64,000 nucleotides of DNA, from assembly GCA_022747635.1 (NCBI GenBank), contig JAKTNV010000010.1:41391027-41455026 (forward strand). Direction: 5' to 3'. A program made the position numbers and the translations under genes. Shown one piece after another: positions 35,107 to 48,615 of the stretch (positions are counted from its first letter, which is position 1; each line of letters opens with the position of its first letter). Under the pieces are notes generated by a model, which did not search any database, was not told the DNA's origin, and worked only from the letters and a program-made list of their open reading frames with translations. Source of the stretch: Hetaerina americana (Eukaryota > Arthropoda > Insecta > Odonata > Calopterygidae).

Positions 35107-36392
35107 TAGGGTGCGTTCCGGAAGTAATGCAATTATTTTTTTAAAGTAACTTATGGTACAGATTTGCAAAAACACTCAACATTCTTCAAAGTATTGTCCT
35201 TGGGCTTCTATACATTTTTTCCAGTGACTCTGCCATAATCACTCCGCGCGTCTTCGGGGACCTCTCGAAAGGTCTTTGTTAAGGCTGATTGGATCTCTTC
35301 TATGGTCGAAAAACGGGTTCCTTTAAGGGCTGCCTTAATCCGAGGGAACCAAATGAAGTCTGCTAAGGTGCCGTCAGGGCTATAGGGGGGTGGGGCAGCG
35401 TTGGCACCAGGTGTTTGGCCAGGAACTCGCAGACTCGTAACTCGTGTGTCAAGGCGCGTTGTCGTGATGGAGTTGCTAGGTAGCGGATATGTATTTTCTC
35501 GTCCTGATGACGCTTTTTCGGAGTCTTTCCATCACATTCACGCAGTAGGCAGCGGTAACTGTCTGTCCTAGAGGAAAAACTCCTTATGGACCACTGCCTT
35601 ACTGTCGAAAAAGAAAATGAGCATTGTTTTCACTTTTGATTGAATCATTCTTGCCTTTTTGGGCTTCGGGGACTGGTCGGTGTGCCACTCAGAGCTTAGG
35701 TGTATTTTTTCTGGATCGTATTAAAAAATCCAGGTTTCTGTCCAAATAATTAGTTTCATTATTAATACGTTGCAAAAGTTCACTTGAAATTTCCGCTTGG
35801 CTGGTCTTTTGGTCGCCGGACAGCACCTTGGGCATGAGCTTGGCGCACACTTTCTTAATTGCTAAATCATCCGTAACAATGCGAATTACAACAGTAGACG
35901 ACAAGTTCAGTTCATTGGCATCATCTTGATACTCAATCGACGGTCGGAGTCTAACAATTGCCGAACACGAGCCACATTGTTGTCGGTTTTGCTAGTTGAC
36001 AGCCACCCAGAGCGTTGTTCGTCGTGAACTTCTTCCCGGCCCTCCTTAAAGGCCTTTAACCACCTATAAACTTGTAAGTAGGACAGATCTAAGTCCCTGT
36101 AAGCCTCATGAATCATTTTGTTAGTCTCCCAAAGAGATTTATTCAGTTCAGTATAAAAATTAGCATTCGCGTAACGTTGCTTGATCGTCAATTCCATTTT
36201 TTTCGTGACACGGTCGGCGCGCAGAGGTTCATAATAACGGTCGTCCTGCCGCTTTAACAGCTTGGAGATCGCGTACATTGGTTTCGCGGCAAAGCTCAGC
36301 GTCCTTTCATCTACACCAAGTGGTTTGATCCCACTCCAATCAATAGGAGCGGCGTGGGAAATTCAACTGCATTATTTTCGAAATGCACCCTG
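35107..36392 (-). mobile_element. full-length mariner element, defective
   Basis: 1286 bp with imperfect terminal inverted repeats (left TAGGGTGCGTTCCGGAAGTA, right reverse complement CAGGGTGCATTTCGAAAATA) and TA duplications at 35105-35106 and 36393-36394. Length, TIR type and TA target are typical of Tc1/mariner elements. The transposase reads on the minus strand (next entry). Confidence 0.92.
35190..36278 (-). pseudogene. mariner transposase pseudogene
   Basis: The N-terminal DNA-binding region is well kept at 35907-36278: KQRYANANFYTELNKSLWET, then VYRWLKAFKEGREEVHDEQR. After a shift near 35910, 35689-35904 continues with IVTDDLAIKKVCAKLMPKVL and then ELLQRINNETNYLDR. The first catalytic box (TGDE) is missing where LDFLIR should be preceded by it. 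The second catalytic box survives as LHHDNAP near 35455. The third region reads PPYSPDGTLADF-like with a shift near 35395. Family members are about 340-350 residues; this copy has several shifts and cannot encode an active enzyme. Confidence 0.88.
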
Positions 36393-37062
<670 letters not shown>

Positions 37063-38919
37063 CTTCGCGAATGCGATCTGTTGTGCCGTCCAATTGTTTC
37101 TTTGATCTTGTGAGTCTTTTGAATAATCATGGAAATATATTTGCACATATCACAACTTTAATTTTTATTGAACATATATATTTCAATACGTGGTTTAGCA
37201 ATTAGTCTGCTAAGGATAAAACTAGAATTCTAAAGCGATCTTTGATCCCTGCCAAAATAGTTACAAGGTAAACTACACCAAGCACCAAAGCCTTTCAGAT
37301 ATTTCAAAAAGTAAAGTAATTTTTTATAAATAATATCGCGTCTCAAATTACTTCCACCGATGTAGTTCAATATTAAAATTTGGATGGAGAAGAGGGTCCC
37401 TGTATGAACTAAAGCACATGATAGTTATTGACGGATGTTAGCATTTTTAACGAAATTAAACACTGTTTAACTCGAGTAAGCTAGAAAATATAAAAAAAAG
37501 TTATTTTTAGATAATGAGCCCATTAAGAGGCCCTTTTTTCCAACCTAAATTATTATATTGAAAAACATTTCAATTATTTTTACAGGGTTTTGTCATCAAA
37601 ATTCACTGTGTTCGCCTGTAAATAATTTTTCAAAAATTTCCAAATTAAAATTCCAAGAAATTATTTCAAAGCAAATCTTCTATTTTTAACACTGGATATA
37701 ATTATCGAGAAATTCTATTCTTAATCTTTTTGTCACGTCTTTAGATATCCACTGATGGGCATGGGCATTAAAAAGGATGTAAATCAAATTTTTTGAATGC
37801 CTAAAATATTCTCGGAGTAACTCGAAACAGTATGGTCTAATTGGAGGATTGAATGAAATAAATATGCTTCAGTAACTTGCCTTCTATCATGCCCAATTAG
37901 TACTACGGGTTGATATCTTTTTTAATTGTCTGCTCAAAGCGCTTACAACATAAATTCAACAATTTATTCAATCTGAACACAGCTTTGCACACAACACTTT
38001 TCCATAAAGATTCCACCAATTATTATTCACAGAAAAGTAATCAGATATTCAAAGCGTATAATTTTTAGGTGATATGGGGTTATTTCGAAAGTTGTCGAGG
38101 GCTTTCATTTACTGCACCAATGACTGGTTTTCGTTAATAATTATGAAAATGAAACACTGCACCCATGCCTTAATACTCGCGCTTTCCTGGAAAATTGCTT
38201 ATATATGCTCGCCATATTCTCTGTTGAGCAGCACAGGAAGTTTCACGTTTCGATAGCCTCTCTAAAACGTCGAAGTTCCTCAATTAAAACAATCATTAAA
38301 CTTTTTGGACATTACGAGTGCCTTCATTCCGCCAGCCAAAATCATTACTTTCTCAAGAGCCGGGGTGATTATTAACTTCTTAACAGCGACAATGGCCAGA
38401 GTCCGAGACTACCGAGGCCCTACCGATTCTCTACCTGGAATTCAAAGAAAGTGCTCATCACTTAATTACATCAGTTATTATTTCGGGGAGAAATTGAATC
38501 GGGAATCGCGAACACAAGAGGTATGAGGATCGGATTATTATTATTATTAAAAATCCACATGCACTGATATCCAGTGTCAGGTGGCACACAAGCCTCAAAT
38601 ATTCACAAAGGTAAAATCAGTCATTAAACAAAAGTACACTTAAAGGGAACTTTAAAACACAAATCTCTTTCACAAAGCAAGAAAATCCCTATCTCATTAA
38701 CATTAATCAATCAGCAAAAAAAAAGAAGTTAACTGAAAAAAATTAAGCTGTTACATGTAATTTTACACCACAAATAAATCAAATTATTACATATATTCCT
38801 TACATCTTTTCTCAAAAGTATGCACTCCGTCAGCAAAGGGTTCAAATAGTTTTTGCAGGTAAGGTGTTCCAATCAACAATTGTTTTATTTAGAAAAGAAA
38901 ATTTTCTTTATTCGTTCTT
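37063..38919. other. AT-rich spacer
   Basis: No gene recognised. An ATTATTATTATTATT tract at 38534-38549 starts a segment (to about 38920) that may be an antisense mobile-element tail, but I cannot name it. The frame at 38305-38526 (73 codons) has no recognisable motif. Confidence 0.4.
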
Positions 38920-38995
38920 TGTGCCCGGCAGTAGATTCTGATACCCGAAAAATCACACAGCTCGGGTAAAATTGAGGGTCCCAGTGCTTCCCAAT
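38920..38995 (-). mobile_element. truncated SINE (family B), antisense
   Basis: ATACCCGAAAAATCACACAG then CTCGGGTAAAATTGAGGGTC matches the internal part of the copy at 48094-48343 (GTACCCGAAAAATCACATAG). The tRNA-like head is absent. Confidence 0.6.
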
Positions 38996-39825
38996 AAAAT
39001 ATGGATATAACTTGGGTCCCATCAACCTTAGCAGTGTTTAACTTTCACTATTTATTTTGTTCCAGACTTTGGTATACTCTATTGAAACCATTGTCAACTA
39101 CTATAAAAATGCCTCTTGCTACCTTGATGATTACAGTCAACTATCGTTTATTATAACCTTCGGTAAACCCTACTACTCGTATTACCATTGTCATCTTTTA
39201 TTAAAACAAACACTTTTTTCTGCATAGATTTTGGCAGTTAACTGACGAAACCAGTTGGTATCGTAGTAAAAAGTGTGTAAAATTACCAAAAGATAGTTTG
39301 TTTACTTAAAATGGAATTATTTCACAAAATGAAACCTGATTCCACTAGTTATATTGCCATTTAATAAAATCTTGTTGAATATGTGGGCGAAACCGCTTAT
39401 CGTTTTTATACGAAGAGCACGTGGGACCACGAAATTACATTTAAGAAGAATATTTACTTTCCTTGGGCATCGCTCAGTTAACTGTTAATGATAATAAAAT
39501 AATATATCAAGTAACATGATAAATTTGGTGCTTGGTTCGGCTGATTTTATCCAGGACCGGAATGGCATTTAAAACCATGGCACAGCATGTTAGATGAACT
39601 TATCCTTTCACTATATAGAAATAAAATGGTTCCCTCAATTATGTCTTTGTGATAATTTTAGCAAAATAGCGCGGAAACTTAATGCATGAATTAAGGAAAT
39701 ATGTTACTATGTTTACAAAATGATTGCTCTTTAAGAAGAAATATAGAAGATCTCTCGAAGTGAGATGTCTTAATTTGAAGTTTGCTTAGTTAATACATTA
39801 ACCCTACCACGTATTTATCCCGTGG
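38996..39825. other. AT-rich spacer
   Basis: Nothing recognised. Confidence 0.4.
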
Positions 39826-39900
39826 CAACATCCGGCCTTGAATCTAGGTTTCTCCATGAGGCGCTTAATGCCCTGCCCATAACGCCACCACGCCCTTCTC
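39826..39900 (-). mobile_element. tRNA-like SINE head, antisense
   Basis: The minus strand reads GGGCGTGGTGGCGTTATGGG, then GCATTAAGCGCC, then AACCTAGATTCAAGGCC. These are an A-box-like block and a B-box-like block (AGATTCAAGGCC) at tRNA spacing. No intact cloverleaf is apparent, so a SINE remnant is more likely than a tRNA gene. Confidence 0.4.
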
Positions 39901-40099
39901 TTGTTGCATTTTTTTGGTAATCAGAAGGAATTAAACCGTGTTCCAAGTTTTTTTCAGGGTTCACAACCAGCATTTTTGGATTAAGATTGATATAACCATA
40001 TTTTCAAATGCCGCGTGTACTCTCAAAAAGCACGTCCCTTTCAAGCAGGGCGTGGAAAGGGTTGCCATTAATAAATTACCCCACGGTGCATAATTTTAT

Positions 40100-42804
40100 T
40101 TCAACTCATTTTCCGAATGGGAGCGCGGAGTGTCCCTTCCCCTCCCAGGACATTTTCGTCAAACCTTTTGCGTGATTGCACCCTAATCGCAGGGCCCACA
40201 CATCCCCAATCCATCCTTCGGCAAACACGTGTGGCCACATGAATTGTGCCGCGTGCATCACCATCGCAAGTCCGGGGGCAGCACACGAAAATAGGGGGAG
40301 CACTCCCCGCTAAGAAGGACCATCCGCCCAAAACACGTCCCTTCCCTGTTACACCCTTTCCCCGTAACCCCCCCCCCCCCCCGGCCTTCCCCCCGCCTCC
40401 TCCCCCGCTCCTGCGCCAGCGCGGATCCTCGCCTCCCCCCACCCTTCGTGCCCCCCTCGCCCTCCCACTCTTCCCCGCAAAAGGGAGAGGGGGAGGCGAA
40501 AGCGAAGGAAGGGGAGAGATGGAACGGGTGGTGGGGAAGGGAAGAGGGGCGGTACAGGGGGGGTAGGGTGGAGTGAGGCAGTTGGTTGTGTGTGTATGTG
40601 CTTCCCTCTCTCTCTCCCTCCGAACCAACCGCACTCCTCCACCTGCTTTCGCTCCCACCTGTCCGAGCCTCCTCACACTGGAGAGGAGAGAACCCTTTCT
40701 CCGCACGACGGTACGCCGAAGTCGCCGCCCGCCAACGACGTAACCGAACGGGACTTCTGAGCGACCCCAAAACCTTTCGCCGTCGTCTCCGGCGCCCCGA
40801 AGGCTCGCAGGACTTTTACGGGAGGGAAACTCGGTACCTATTGAAGGAGGAATATCGTCCGGGCGCGCGCGGCCCTGAAAATTTCTCCAATTTCACACCG
40901 AATTTCTCCAATCGAGTTTTTGCGGAAGCAAATCAGATGCGAACCACGCGGCGTTAGTGCGTGGGTGCGTGTACCCCTCCCTCCATTATTTTCCTCTCGC
41001 TCCACCATCATTCATTCGTTTTCTCCGTTTAGGCTAGCCCACGGGCTATAAGCGTCCGTCGTCGAGGTCGGGAAAAATATCGAAACGTGTTTTAATTATA
41101 AATCCCTCATCCCGTGGATTAATTCTTCTTTCCGTCCTTCCCTCCGTCAACCCTTCGACCACCGAGGAAGTTTTATTCAGCCATTGGAGGAAGAGAGGTT
41201 GTTATTTAAGTTTGCGCCACCAAAGTTCCGTCAAAGCTCCACCGCAACCGCATACACTAAGGGAAAACAGAAGAGAAGGGGAAAGGAGAGTGTCGTGTGG
41301 TGTGTTGTTCTTCCAATCCGGAGTGAGTGATTCCCCACTTCTCTTCCATAAAAAGAGAGAGAGTGAGCTATCCACCGCCGCATACATCGTCCGCCCGTGT
41401 GCAAATGGGGGAAGTGCGCCGTGGAGCTTAGCGCGAGGGTTGGCGGTAGGGAAGAGTGGGTCTACTCCTTTCGTAATGGACCATGAATCGCTCTTTTGAA
41501 TGACCGCCAACCTTCGAAGAAGAAAGGCCGACCCGACTGACGTGACCTTTTGTGGACGTGGAGGGACGAGCAGTGAAAAGGGATAGGGAAGGGGAAAGGG
41601 GCCACCTCCTCTCCCTCCAGTCAACCGGACCTGGAAACCCTTGTCGTCCGTCGAAACACTTCCATCACCGCCTTGCACTGCTCGTCTCCGGACTCGGCAA
41701 AAGGGGGAGACGAAGAATAAGACATCATCGTCCCATTAATCGCGCATACATTTAAATCTCGTCCGCGTCCGTTGCTTTCTCTCTCTCGTTGGTCATACAC
41801 ACACAAACACACCCACATACCAACACACGCTCTATCTCCATCTCTCTTCCCATTGGTCCCGCAATACATACACCCTCCCGCCCCCCCCCCCCACTTCCCG
41901 GTCCCCTCCACGTCTCCCTCCCTCTTTCTCCTCCCTTGGCTCTCTCCCCACCCACCCGCTAATCTCACAGCCAACCAAACCCCCTTCCACTTCTTCCCCC
42001 AACGCTTTCTCCCCTCCTCCCCAGCACATCTCTCCTCCCCTTCACACTTGTCGGGAGTGTCGCGTGCGTTCGCCGGAGTTATCGCGCGTGTTCTTGCGTT
42101 CACGGGGAAGGTCGCGCGCGCGTGAGACCTGTGTGTGTACCCGTGTGTGCCGAGTGTAAGAGTTAGAGGAAGAGAGAGAAGGTGGCAAGAGGCAAAGGAG
42201 CCGGAGAGAGAAATAGGAAGAGGAGCCGGAAGAGAGAGGAAGGGGGAAAGTGGGGAGGGTTGTAGTGGGGGGTCAAACATCCCTCTACGTGCAGCTAGTG
42301 GTGGTGAGGGAGGGCGCTCTTCGGACTCCGTCGGAGGAAGAGGTGACGTGAAAGGCGTAGTGTGCTCTCGTGCCGTAGCCATAGCGAGGAGTGCCCGAAG
42401 TTTTCTCTCCCGCGTGCTTCCATCTCTCTGACGCCCACGGGGCCGTACGCCGTCTTTCTCTGGCGCGGGTACTCTCTTTCCTACCGACCATCCGATCTCC
42501 TACGTCCCTCCATCTACAAAACCTAAGAACTGTTTCTAAACCGCGCCGCGGAAGCTCGTGGTCCGACGACCCACAAGGGGAAGAGTTCCTCTTCAAGAGA
42601 GCTGAATCCCTCTTAACAATCGCTCGGGAAGGAACGAAAGAAAACAAAGGTAGTTGGACCCCCTGGGGTTCCGGGTCGTCTCCATTCGTCTTCACTTTCT
42701 CCCCCCGAGTGCGGCCCGCCGGTGATACTTCGGAAGTGCCCCGTGGAGTTCCCTCTCCGTCTTCTTCCTCCCTCTCTCCCCAGAGGCGCCGCATCGTGAG
42801 GAGC
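40100..42804 (+). promoter_or_regulatory. GC-rich, CpG-rich promoter and 5' leader of a second gene
   Basis: Base composition changes sharply from AT-rich to GC-rich at about 40100 and back at about 42960. The block is rich in CpG, holds C runs at 40369-40382 and 41881-41892, CT-rich and GA-rich stretches, and leads directly into the signal-peptide exon at 42805. Many long open frames on both strands are explained by the scarcity of stop codons in such sequence and show no domains. The transcription start cannot be fixed; no reliable TATA box is seen. The frame of the coding exon is open upstream to an ATG at 42391, so a longer N-terminus of 138 residues cannot be excluded, but it does not look like protein of any family. 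Confidence 0.6.
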
Positions 42805-42853
42805 ATGGGGGTCCTTCCCACGCTTGCCCTGGCGGTCGCCTGCCTTCTCGGCG
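42805..42853 (+). CDS. first coding exon of a secreted or membrane protein (signal peptide)
   Basis: ATG at 42805-42807 opens MGVLPTLALAVACLLG and one further base, followed by a strong donor GGCG/GTGAGT at 42854. The 16 residues are the N-terminal part and hydrophobic core of a signal peptide, and a short first coding exon ending within the signal peptide is common in insect receptor and matrix genes. The following exon should begin in phase 1. No convincing continuation is visible up to 64000, so the gene probably has a first intron of more than 21 kb, or the later exons are too short for me to detect. Protein identity is unknown. Confidence 0.6.
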
Positions 42854-45800
42854 GTGAGTACGACTCTCGCCGTTCTCGCTGTTCTCATGACCCGGGAGAC
42901 CTCTCTTCCGGTCCTTGATACCGTTAACCCGAGAGACCGGGATCTTCGGCGCGACGTCAACGCTCGTTTTGCCTTTTCCGAATCGAAAACAGAACCGTAA
43001 TGAAGGAGATGGTCATGAGACCTGAAAGTTATGCAGACAATTTAACGAATCATATTCTCCTCAGAGCGGTGATGGGGAAACAATGGATCGCGGGTCGGTA
43101 GGCACCGCGACGGTTATTTGGATGGCTCGCGAATTCATTTCGTTAGCCGAAATATATTTTTACAGGCACGAAAGTGAATGCGTACTATGCCTACTTCCCT
43201 CGTTACAACTAGCTCCTTTACTGTTGTTTACAAATGAGCCGTGTCAAACGTTTGCCCCACCTCCTTTCTACTACGGCTATCTACTTTCGAGGTGATCTAT
43301 TTTAAGTGAAATAAAGGCATTAGAAGTACTAATCAATAATATACTTAATTGAAAAGCAATAACGAAAAATGAATCATCAGGCCCGTTGCTTTTTGAAGCG
43401 GCCGAAACGGATTTTGAGTATGATTTAATTACTAGGCGTGGAAATGAGAAAGCAGTTAAAGCTGAAGAATCTTAAATTTCAGCGAAGAATTTCTGGGGCT
43501 CTTGTGTATTTACCTTGAAATGGAAACTTTACATTACTTATAAGATATTTCCTAAAAAACGCGAAACTTAATCAGATTTACAGGTAAATAACCAAATAGC
43601 ATTTTATTTAGCTTCCCAAACAAAACCATCACTTTTTAACAGCTTATGAAAAACTGGTTAACTTTTTTAAATCATTGACTCTAATACCGAACGGAATTTT
43701 ACCGAATCATTTTAATATTATAAATTATAACATTCTCCGACGCGCCGTGATTTACTTTGTAATCCTTTTTCTCTCTCCTTAATCCGGATCCAAATTTAGA
43801 TCTCCTTTTAAATTGATGCGAAAATTGCTAGGGCCACGAGGGGAATTTAAATGAGATGGGCAATTACGTAAAATTGGCTGGTAAAAGATTGTCTCAGTGA
43901 AAATAATGAATATTCATAATTAAGTTCAAAACATTTTAATGAGTTATCTTTGATTTACATTTAAAAAGGTGCAGATCATAAAATCCCTAGTTTCAAAGAT
44001 TCTACTGAACTATATTGTATAGGTGGATACATGTGAATTTTATTAGGTATTTATAAAGGGGAAAATTCTGTTATCTCACGAAAAAAACATTTTTAATAAA
44101 GGTTTATTTACACTTTTGACTTCATCTGACATGATTGATGCCAATTAGTCAATCCATAAAGAGAGATTAAAGAATAAATGTTCAATGAAATATCGTTATT
44201 CTATATGTTCCTGTCATTTTAAATAATTGTAATGGCTATGAGATTAACAGATTATTATTCTGAAATATAGCTTTTGGTTATATATTCAACCCGAATTTGT
44301 TAGTTTATTGGCTCATCTTTGCAACGAGACGGAATGGGATTTTCAGGCATGCTTTCATTTCCTTTTTTTTATTTTCATGCACAGATCAAACGCTTACCAA
44401 TTAGTGAAATAACTTATTTAATATAATAAAGTTCATAATGCTCAAATGCAATTTTCACAATGCTCAAATGTTCATTATGCTATAATGTAATGAATATGCT
44501 AAACCATTAGTACTTTACCGAGAAAAAAATCATTTGGTGGCTGAATTTACGGATAGATTCTTATGTCCCCTCCGATAGTCTTCGAGATAGTTCCAGAATG
44601 AGGATGACTTGCATTAATTGAGGCACAAAGATTCCTCCCGTCATCTTCTAGTCGAGAGATATATCTGAGGAACGCAGTGCTTGTTCTTTAAAATCATCTG
44701 CCTTTCAGTTCCATTGAGAACCTATTCGGCCTCCTTAGATGACTAGCAGCATCTTACGCTTTTCTTTATATATTGATAAACACTAGATCGGCGCCAATAA
44801 ACGGAATAGACGTAATTAAAATATATAAAATTGTCATCAATTAATTGTGTCATAAGATAGTACGCATATTTCTGCAAGTATAAAAAGTTTTTGAAGAAAT
44901 AAAAATATTTCCTATACTTAGGTAGTATCGGAAATAGAGTATAGTATATTCTATCAGAGAATGCAGCTAAACAATTTATTTTTTTGTTTCCGAATAAATA
45001 TAATTTGGAAAGTAAAACATTCCATATTTTCCTCAAATACTGTTCAATTGATATAATGTTCACTATTTAAGTTTTTAAAATCAACCGAAGGCATGATTTT
45101 TTATATTTAAGGTATGCCATTAAATGTAATTTTTAACTCATAAAATACAATTGCACACAAAAATTCGTTTCATAGCTATTCCATTTTTCTGTGCCTAAAA
45201 TATGTCTTCTATTCTATATATTATTTTGTTTTGCAGTTTTCCAAGAAGATTAAAATTACTAATTTATGAGAATTAATTATTGTTAGTGATGTCTATATTT
45301 CAGAATGAAGATATTCAAATATGAGTGTATTTTAGGCGACAGAAGAGATTTGAGAATAGCACAGAGAAACACTTGAGTGATTTATTAATTATCATTGATT
45401 TGACTAATATTTGCTACGAGTCCATACTTTACGATGGGCAGATCGAACTGCTGTATATTTTCTATTAGAATACTACGCTTGGAGTTCATTAAACTATTAG
45501 ATAATATAGATAAGCTTCAAATAAGATATCAAGCAACACTTATTCTGATAAAATTGATATATTTTTTCAAGTACTTCATGAACTGTAAAGAAAACTTGTC
45601 AACGCCCGCCAGGTAGTAATATTGAAAATTAATATACATTTCAACACCAACATGGATGATTTTTATGCATTTTAATTAATTATTTTAATTATGAACACAC
45701 CCCCACGGAGCTCCACTGGGCTCACTTAATTATTTATCGCCACTAATTAGGGATACTGCTGGAATTGTCTGCTGACGCTGTTTGTGGAGTGTAGGTGTAA

Positions 45801-46520
45801 AGTATAAAGTCCAAAGTGCGAAAAGATTAAAAAATACGAATTTTTTATCGAATATTAAGTATTGAAAGGATGTATTAGCAATAAAAAATCAGATCAATTG
45901 ATATCGAGATTAAAGAGGCAGAGATTTAATTTATTTTTTCTTTGATTTATCTTAAATAAATATACCTGTAGGTAGATTCTTGTTTTATTTTAATATACAT
46001 TTGTAATTTATCAGTAACTGATGATAAATATAGACATGACATACATTCTAATTCAAATGAGTCTCTGCGGCAAGTTACCTTGTCCTTCAGTTTCATAGAT
46101 GTTTAAAGGTATTATCTCACCTGCTTCAGCGGGGCGGAATTTTTTACCCGATACAGAGCAAAAAATTCCTACCGTAAGCATACGCGCGAAAGCACAAAAA
46201 AGTCACGCCGAAGGAAATGATGTCGACGGTGAAAAAAAACGGAAATCTAAACATTGGAAGTAGACATAACAAAGTAAGAGAAAGGCTAAAGCACTTGACA
46301 TTACTCTTTCATCAATAGCACTCAACGCATCTATCTAGTAGTTCAACAGAAAGTTTTAACATTGGGGAGACTGACAGAAAGTGGGAGGGAAAAAATTCCG
46401 TTTGGCTTTCAAGGGAAGAAACTTGGGAGAGGACAAGGGGATAAAGAATTAAATATCAACCTGAGGTGGGTGGGGCGGGGGGGAGATAGGAAGAGAGTAG
46501 AGTGCGGAGTCTGAGGCCAG
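42854..46520. other. start of presumed first intron of the second gene
   Basis: G+C drops quickly to AT-rich sequence. No exon, RNA gene or identifiable repeat seen. Confidence 0.45.
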
Positions 46521-46655
46521 ATTGGCTATCGGAGGGAAAGGAAGATGGTGGTGAGTGGGATGTGGTGGTCGGGGGAATCATCCTGCAGGGAGCGGGAAGA
46601 GTGCGTGAGGGACAGAGTGAAAAAGGGGAGCAGAGAGACGGAGGCAGAGAAAGGG
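46521..46655 (+). repeat. purine-rich repeat unit 1
   Basis: ATTGGCTATCGGAGGGAAAG, then AAGATGGTGGTGAGTGGGAT and a GA-rich run. It is closely similar to 49106-49260, in the same orientation 2.6 kb away. Not a known element to me. Confidence 0.7.
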
Positions 46656-48009
46656 CCAATGCCTATCGACATTTCCGAGTGAATGGGTCATGGGGGGCGT
46701 TCAATTTGTCCGAAGGGGGGATGAGAGGTGGGGGATGCGTGGGAGATGTTGGCCATTGAGTGCGGGGGGGGCACGATGGGGGTGCCAAATTGAGAAAATC
46801 GCTCTCCGCTGTGACCGTATTGTTTTCGGATCTCAATAATAAATGTTTTACTTGATGCGGAACTTGGCACACAAAGGGAGGGAAATAGACTTTCCATTTC
46901 GACAAGTGACCATCGGTGACAGTTTCCCTCTTTTCCTATTTCCTCTTTCTGTCTGTTTCGCTCAAAAAGGGAAGAAAGGAATGAAAAGGGATGAGTAATC
47001 TCAATGGAATTCTCGTGCTGGGGCGCACAGCAGGGGGAGGAGGAGGGGCTTGTGTCAAGTGCTTTCAGAAAAACAAAGGAATAAATAAATGGCATTTTTT
47101 TATGGGCATGGAAAAGAGACGGGTCAAACCAGTTTTTATTTGAGCTGGCTTGCCATAGTTGATAAGAATGCCTGGGGAAAATATCGCATTCAAAAAAGAG
47201 GCACTCCTTTCCTCTGAAATTGTCAAAACTCGACTTAAATATCTCAATTATCAGTCAATATTTCCGAGCAATCTTTGTAATTTCTCAGCGTTTTATTGCT
47301 CTGTCATTCATTCATTTATTTACTATCACGTGAATGATGGATTCTATTCGGCGGTTATCGTGCAAACGGGATATCGTGGGAAGCTAACTAAACTACCAGT
47401 GTCCTAGGTCAGCAACAGCTAGGATGTAAATTGAAGCACAGCAAAGGAAGTGGATTTTTTATTATGCAACGTGCATATCCCAATTCCGAGTTAGAATTAT
47501 GATTTACATTAGGATTTGATTTCCTTTGCCAATGTTCCTTCTAAATTTCCCCGTTACCCACATGGCATTTCAGCGTGTAGCAATGAAAATAGCATACGAT
47601 ATTTAGATAAATCTTCACATTATTTATGGCATTTGTATCTGTAGCTACAGGTAATGTGACAATTTTCTCATAAAGAAAGTTTTATTTCTGCAAATAAGGT
47701 TCAGAATTAATATATTCTCAAACTTCCACACTTTCCATCTTGAGATGTAGGAATCTTCGATTTTATTTAAAGATTTGACGTGGTAATGGATTACAACTCG
47801 AAGTCTCCACTAATTCGAGAACAAATTAGGTGCGTTCAATGAAAAACTCAGTATTAGGTAAATTCTAGTGGACGAATTTGTGTGAAGAATGTTTCATTAC
47901 AACTTTTATTATTTTGCCTAATACATGTGTAATTGCTTATGTGTATCTATAAATATGATGTATATGTATGTACTCGTATATGTGGGTGTGTTTTCATATT
48001 AATACGCAT
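46656..48009. other. presumed intronic sequence
   Basis: Continues G-rich to about 47060 (GGAGGAGGAGGGGCTTG near 47036), then AT-rich. Open frames here lack motifs. Confidence 0.4.
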
Positions 48010-48078
48010 ATATACATACACACACACATATACACACACGCACGCACACACGCACGCACGCACACACATATATATAAA
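48010..48078. repeat. (CA)n / (CGCA)n microsatellite
   Basis: ATACATACACACACACATAT then CACACACGCACGCACACACG. Simple repeat adjacent to the SINE. Confidence 0.9.
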
Positions 48079-48093
48079 CCATAAACACAGTAA

Positions 48094-48343
48094 TCAACCC
48101 GAAGGTCGGTTTGGTAGGTGATGGTAGAGTTCACCCAGGCGTAAGCCCGTGTGAAATTCACACATCAGGGGGGCCAGTTCCTTTCCCTGTGCCGGTTAGG
48201 GTTTCCCAGGAAATCTGGTACCCGAAAAATCACATAGCTTGGGTGGAGCTGCAGGTGCCCAGATTGCCTTTCCCGGGAATCGAACCTTGGCCCCTCGGGT
48301 CAGCAGTCCAATGCTTTACTACCTGGACTACCGCGGCCCTATA
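48094..48343 (-). mobile_element. tRNA-derived SINE (family B), near-complete, antisense
   Basis: The minus strand begins AGGGCCGCGGTAGTCCAGGT, then AGTAAAGCATTGGACTGCTG, and has a perfect B-box GGTTCGATTCC about 45 nt in. The tail region ends near 48094 with CACACGGGCTTACGCCTGGG and TGAACTCTACCATCACC. This head is tRNA-like but is joined to non-tRNA sequence. Related pieces lie at 16880, 38920 and 48528. Confidence 0.8.
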
Positions 48344-48417
48344 TATATATATATGTATGTGTATATATATATATACATATATATATGTATGTATACACAT
48401 ATATATACACTATATAC

Positions 48418-48472
<55 letters not shown>
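48344..48472. repeat. (TA)n tract
   Basis: Alternating TA with TATG and TACA interruptions directly abutting the SINE, followed by CGTGTGTGCGTGCGTGTG. Confidence 0.95.
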
Positions 48473-48527
48473 TGTGTGCGTGCGTGTGTTTGAGTGTATA
48501 TTTAGTGTATGGCGTGAGCGAAGTTCG

Positions 48528-48615
48528 ATTTTAAAAATGATGGCAGAGTTCACCTGATACCATGACCAACAGCGTGTGAAACTCACTTCACTCGTCAGGG
48601 TGGGAGGGGCTTTAA
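48528..48615 (-). mobile_element. SINE (family B) 3' fragment, antisense
   Basis: ATGATGGCAGAGTTCACCTG and CGTGTGAAACTCAC then TCGTCAGGGTGGG parallels 48119-48175 of the neighbouring copy. Only the distal part remains. Confidence 0.6.

Noticed and set aside
40101..42960. Many long open frames (up to 253 codons) on both strands
   Set aside because: They lie in GC-rich DNA with few stop codons, overlap each other on both strands and show only low-complexity Pro, Arg, Gly and Ser content.
48270..48343. Possible tRNA gene on the minus strand
   Set aside because: Same reasoning: a tRNA-like head fused to SINE sequence that recurs at 16880, 38920 and 48528.
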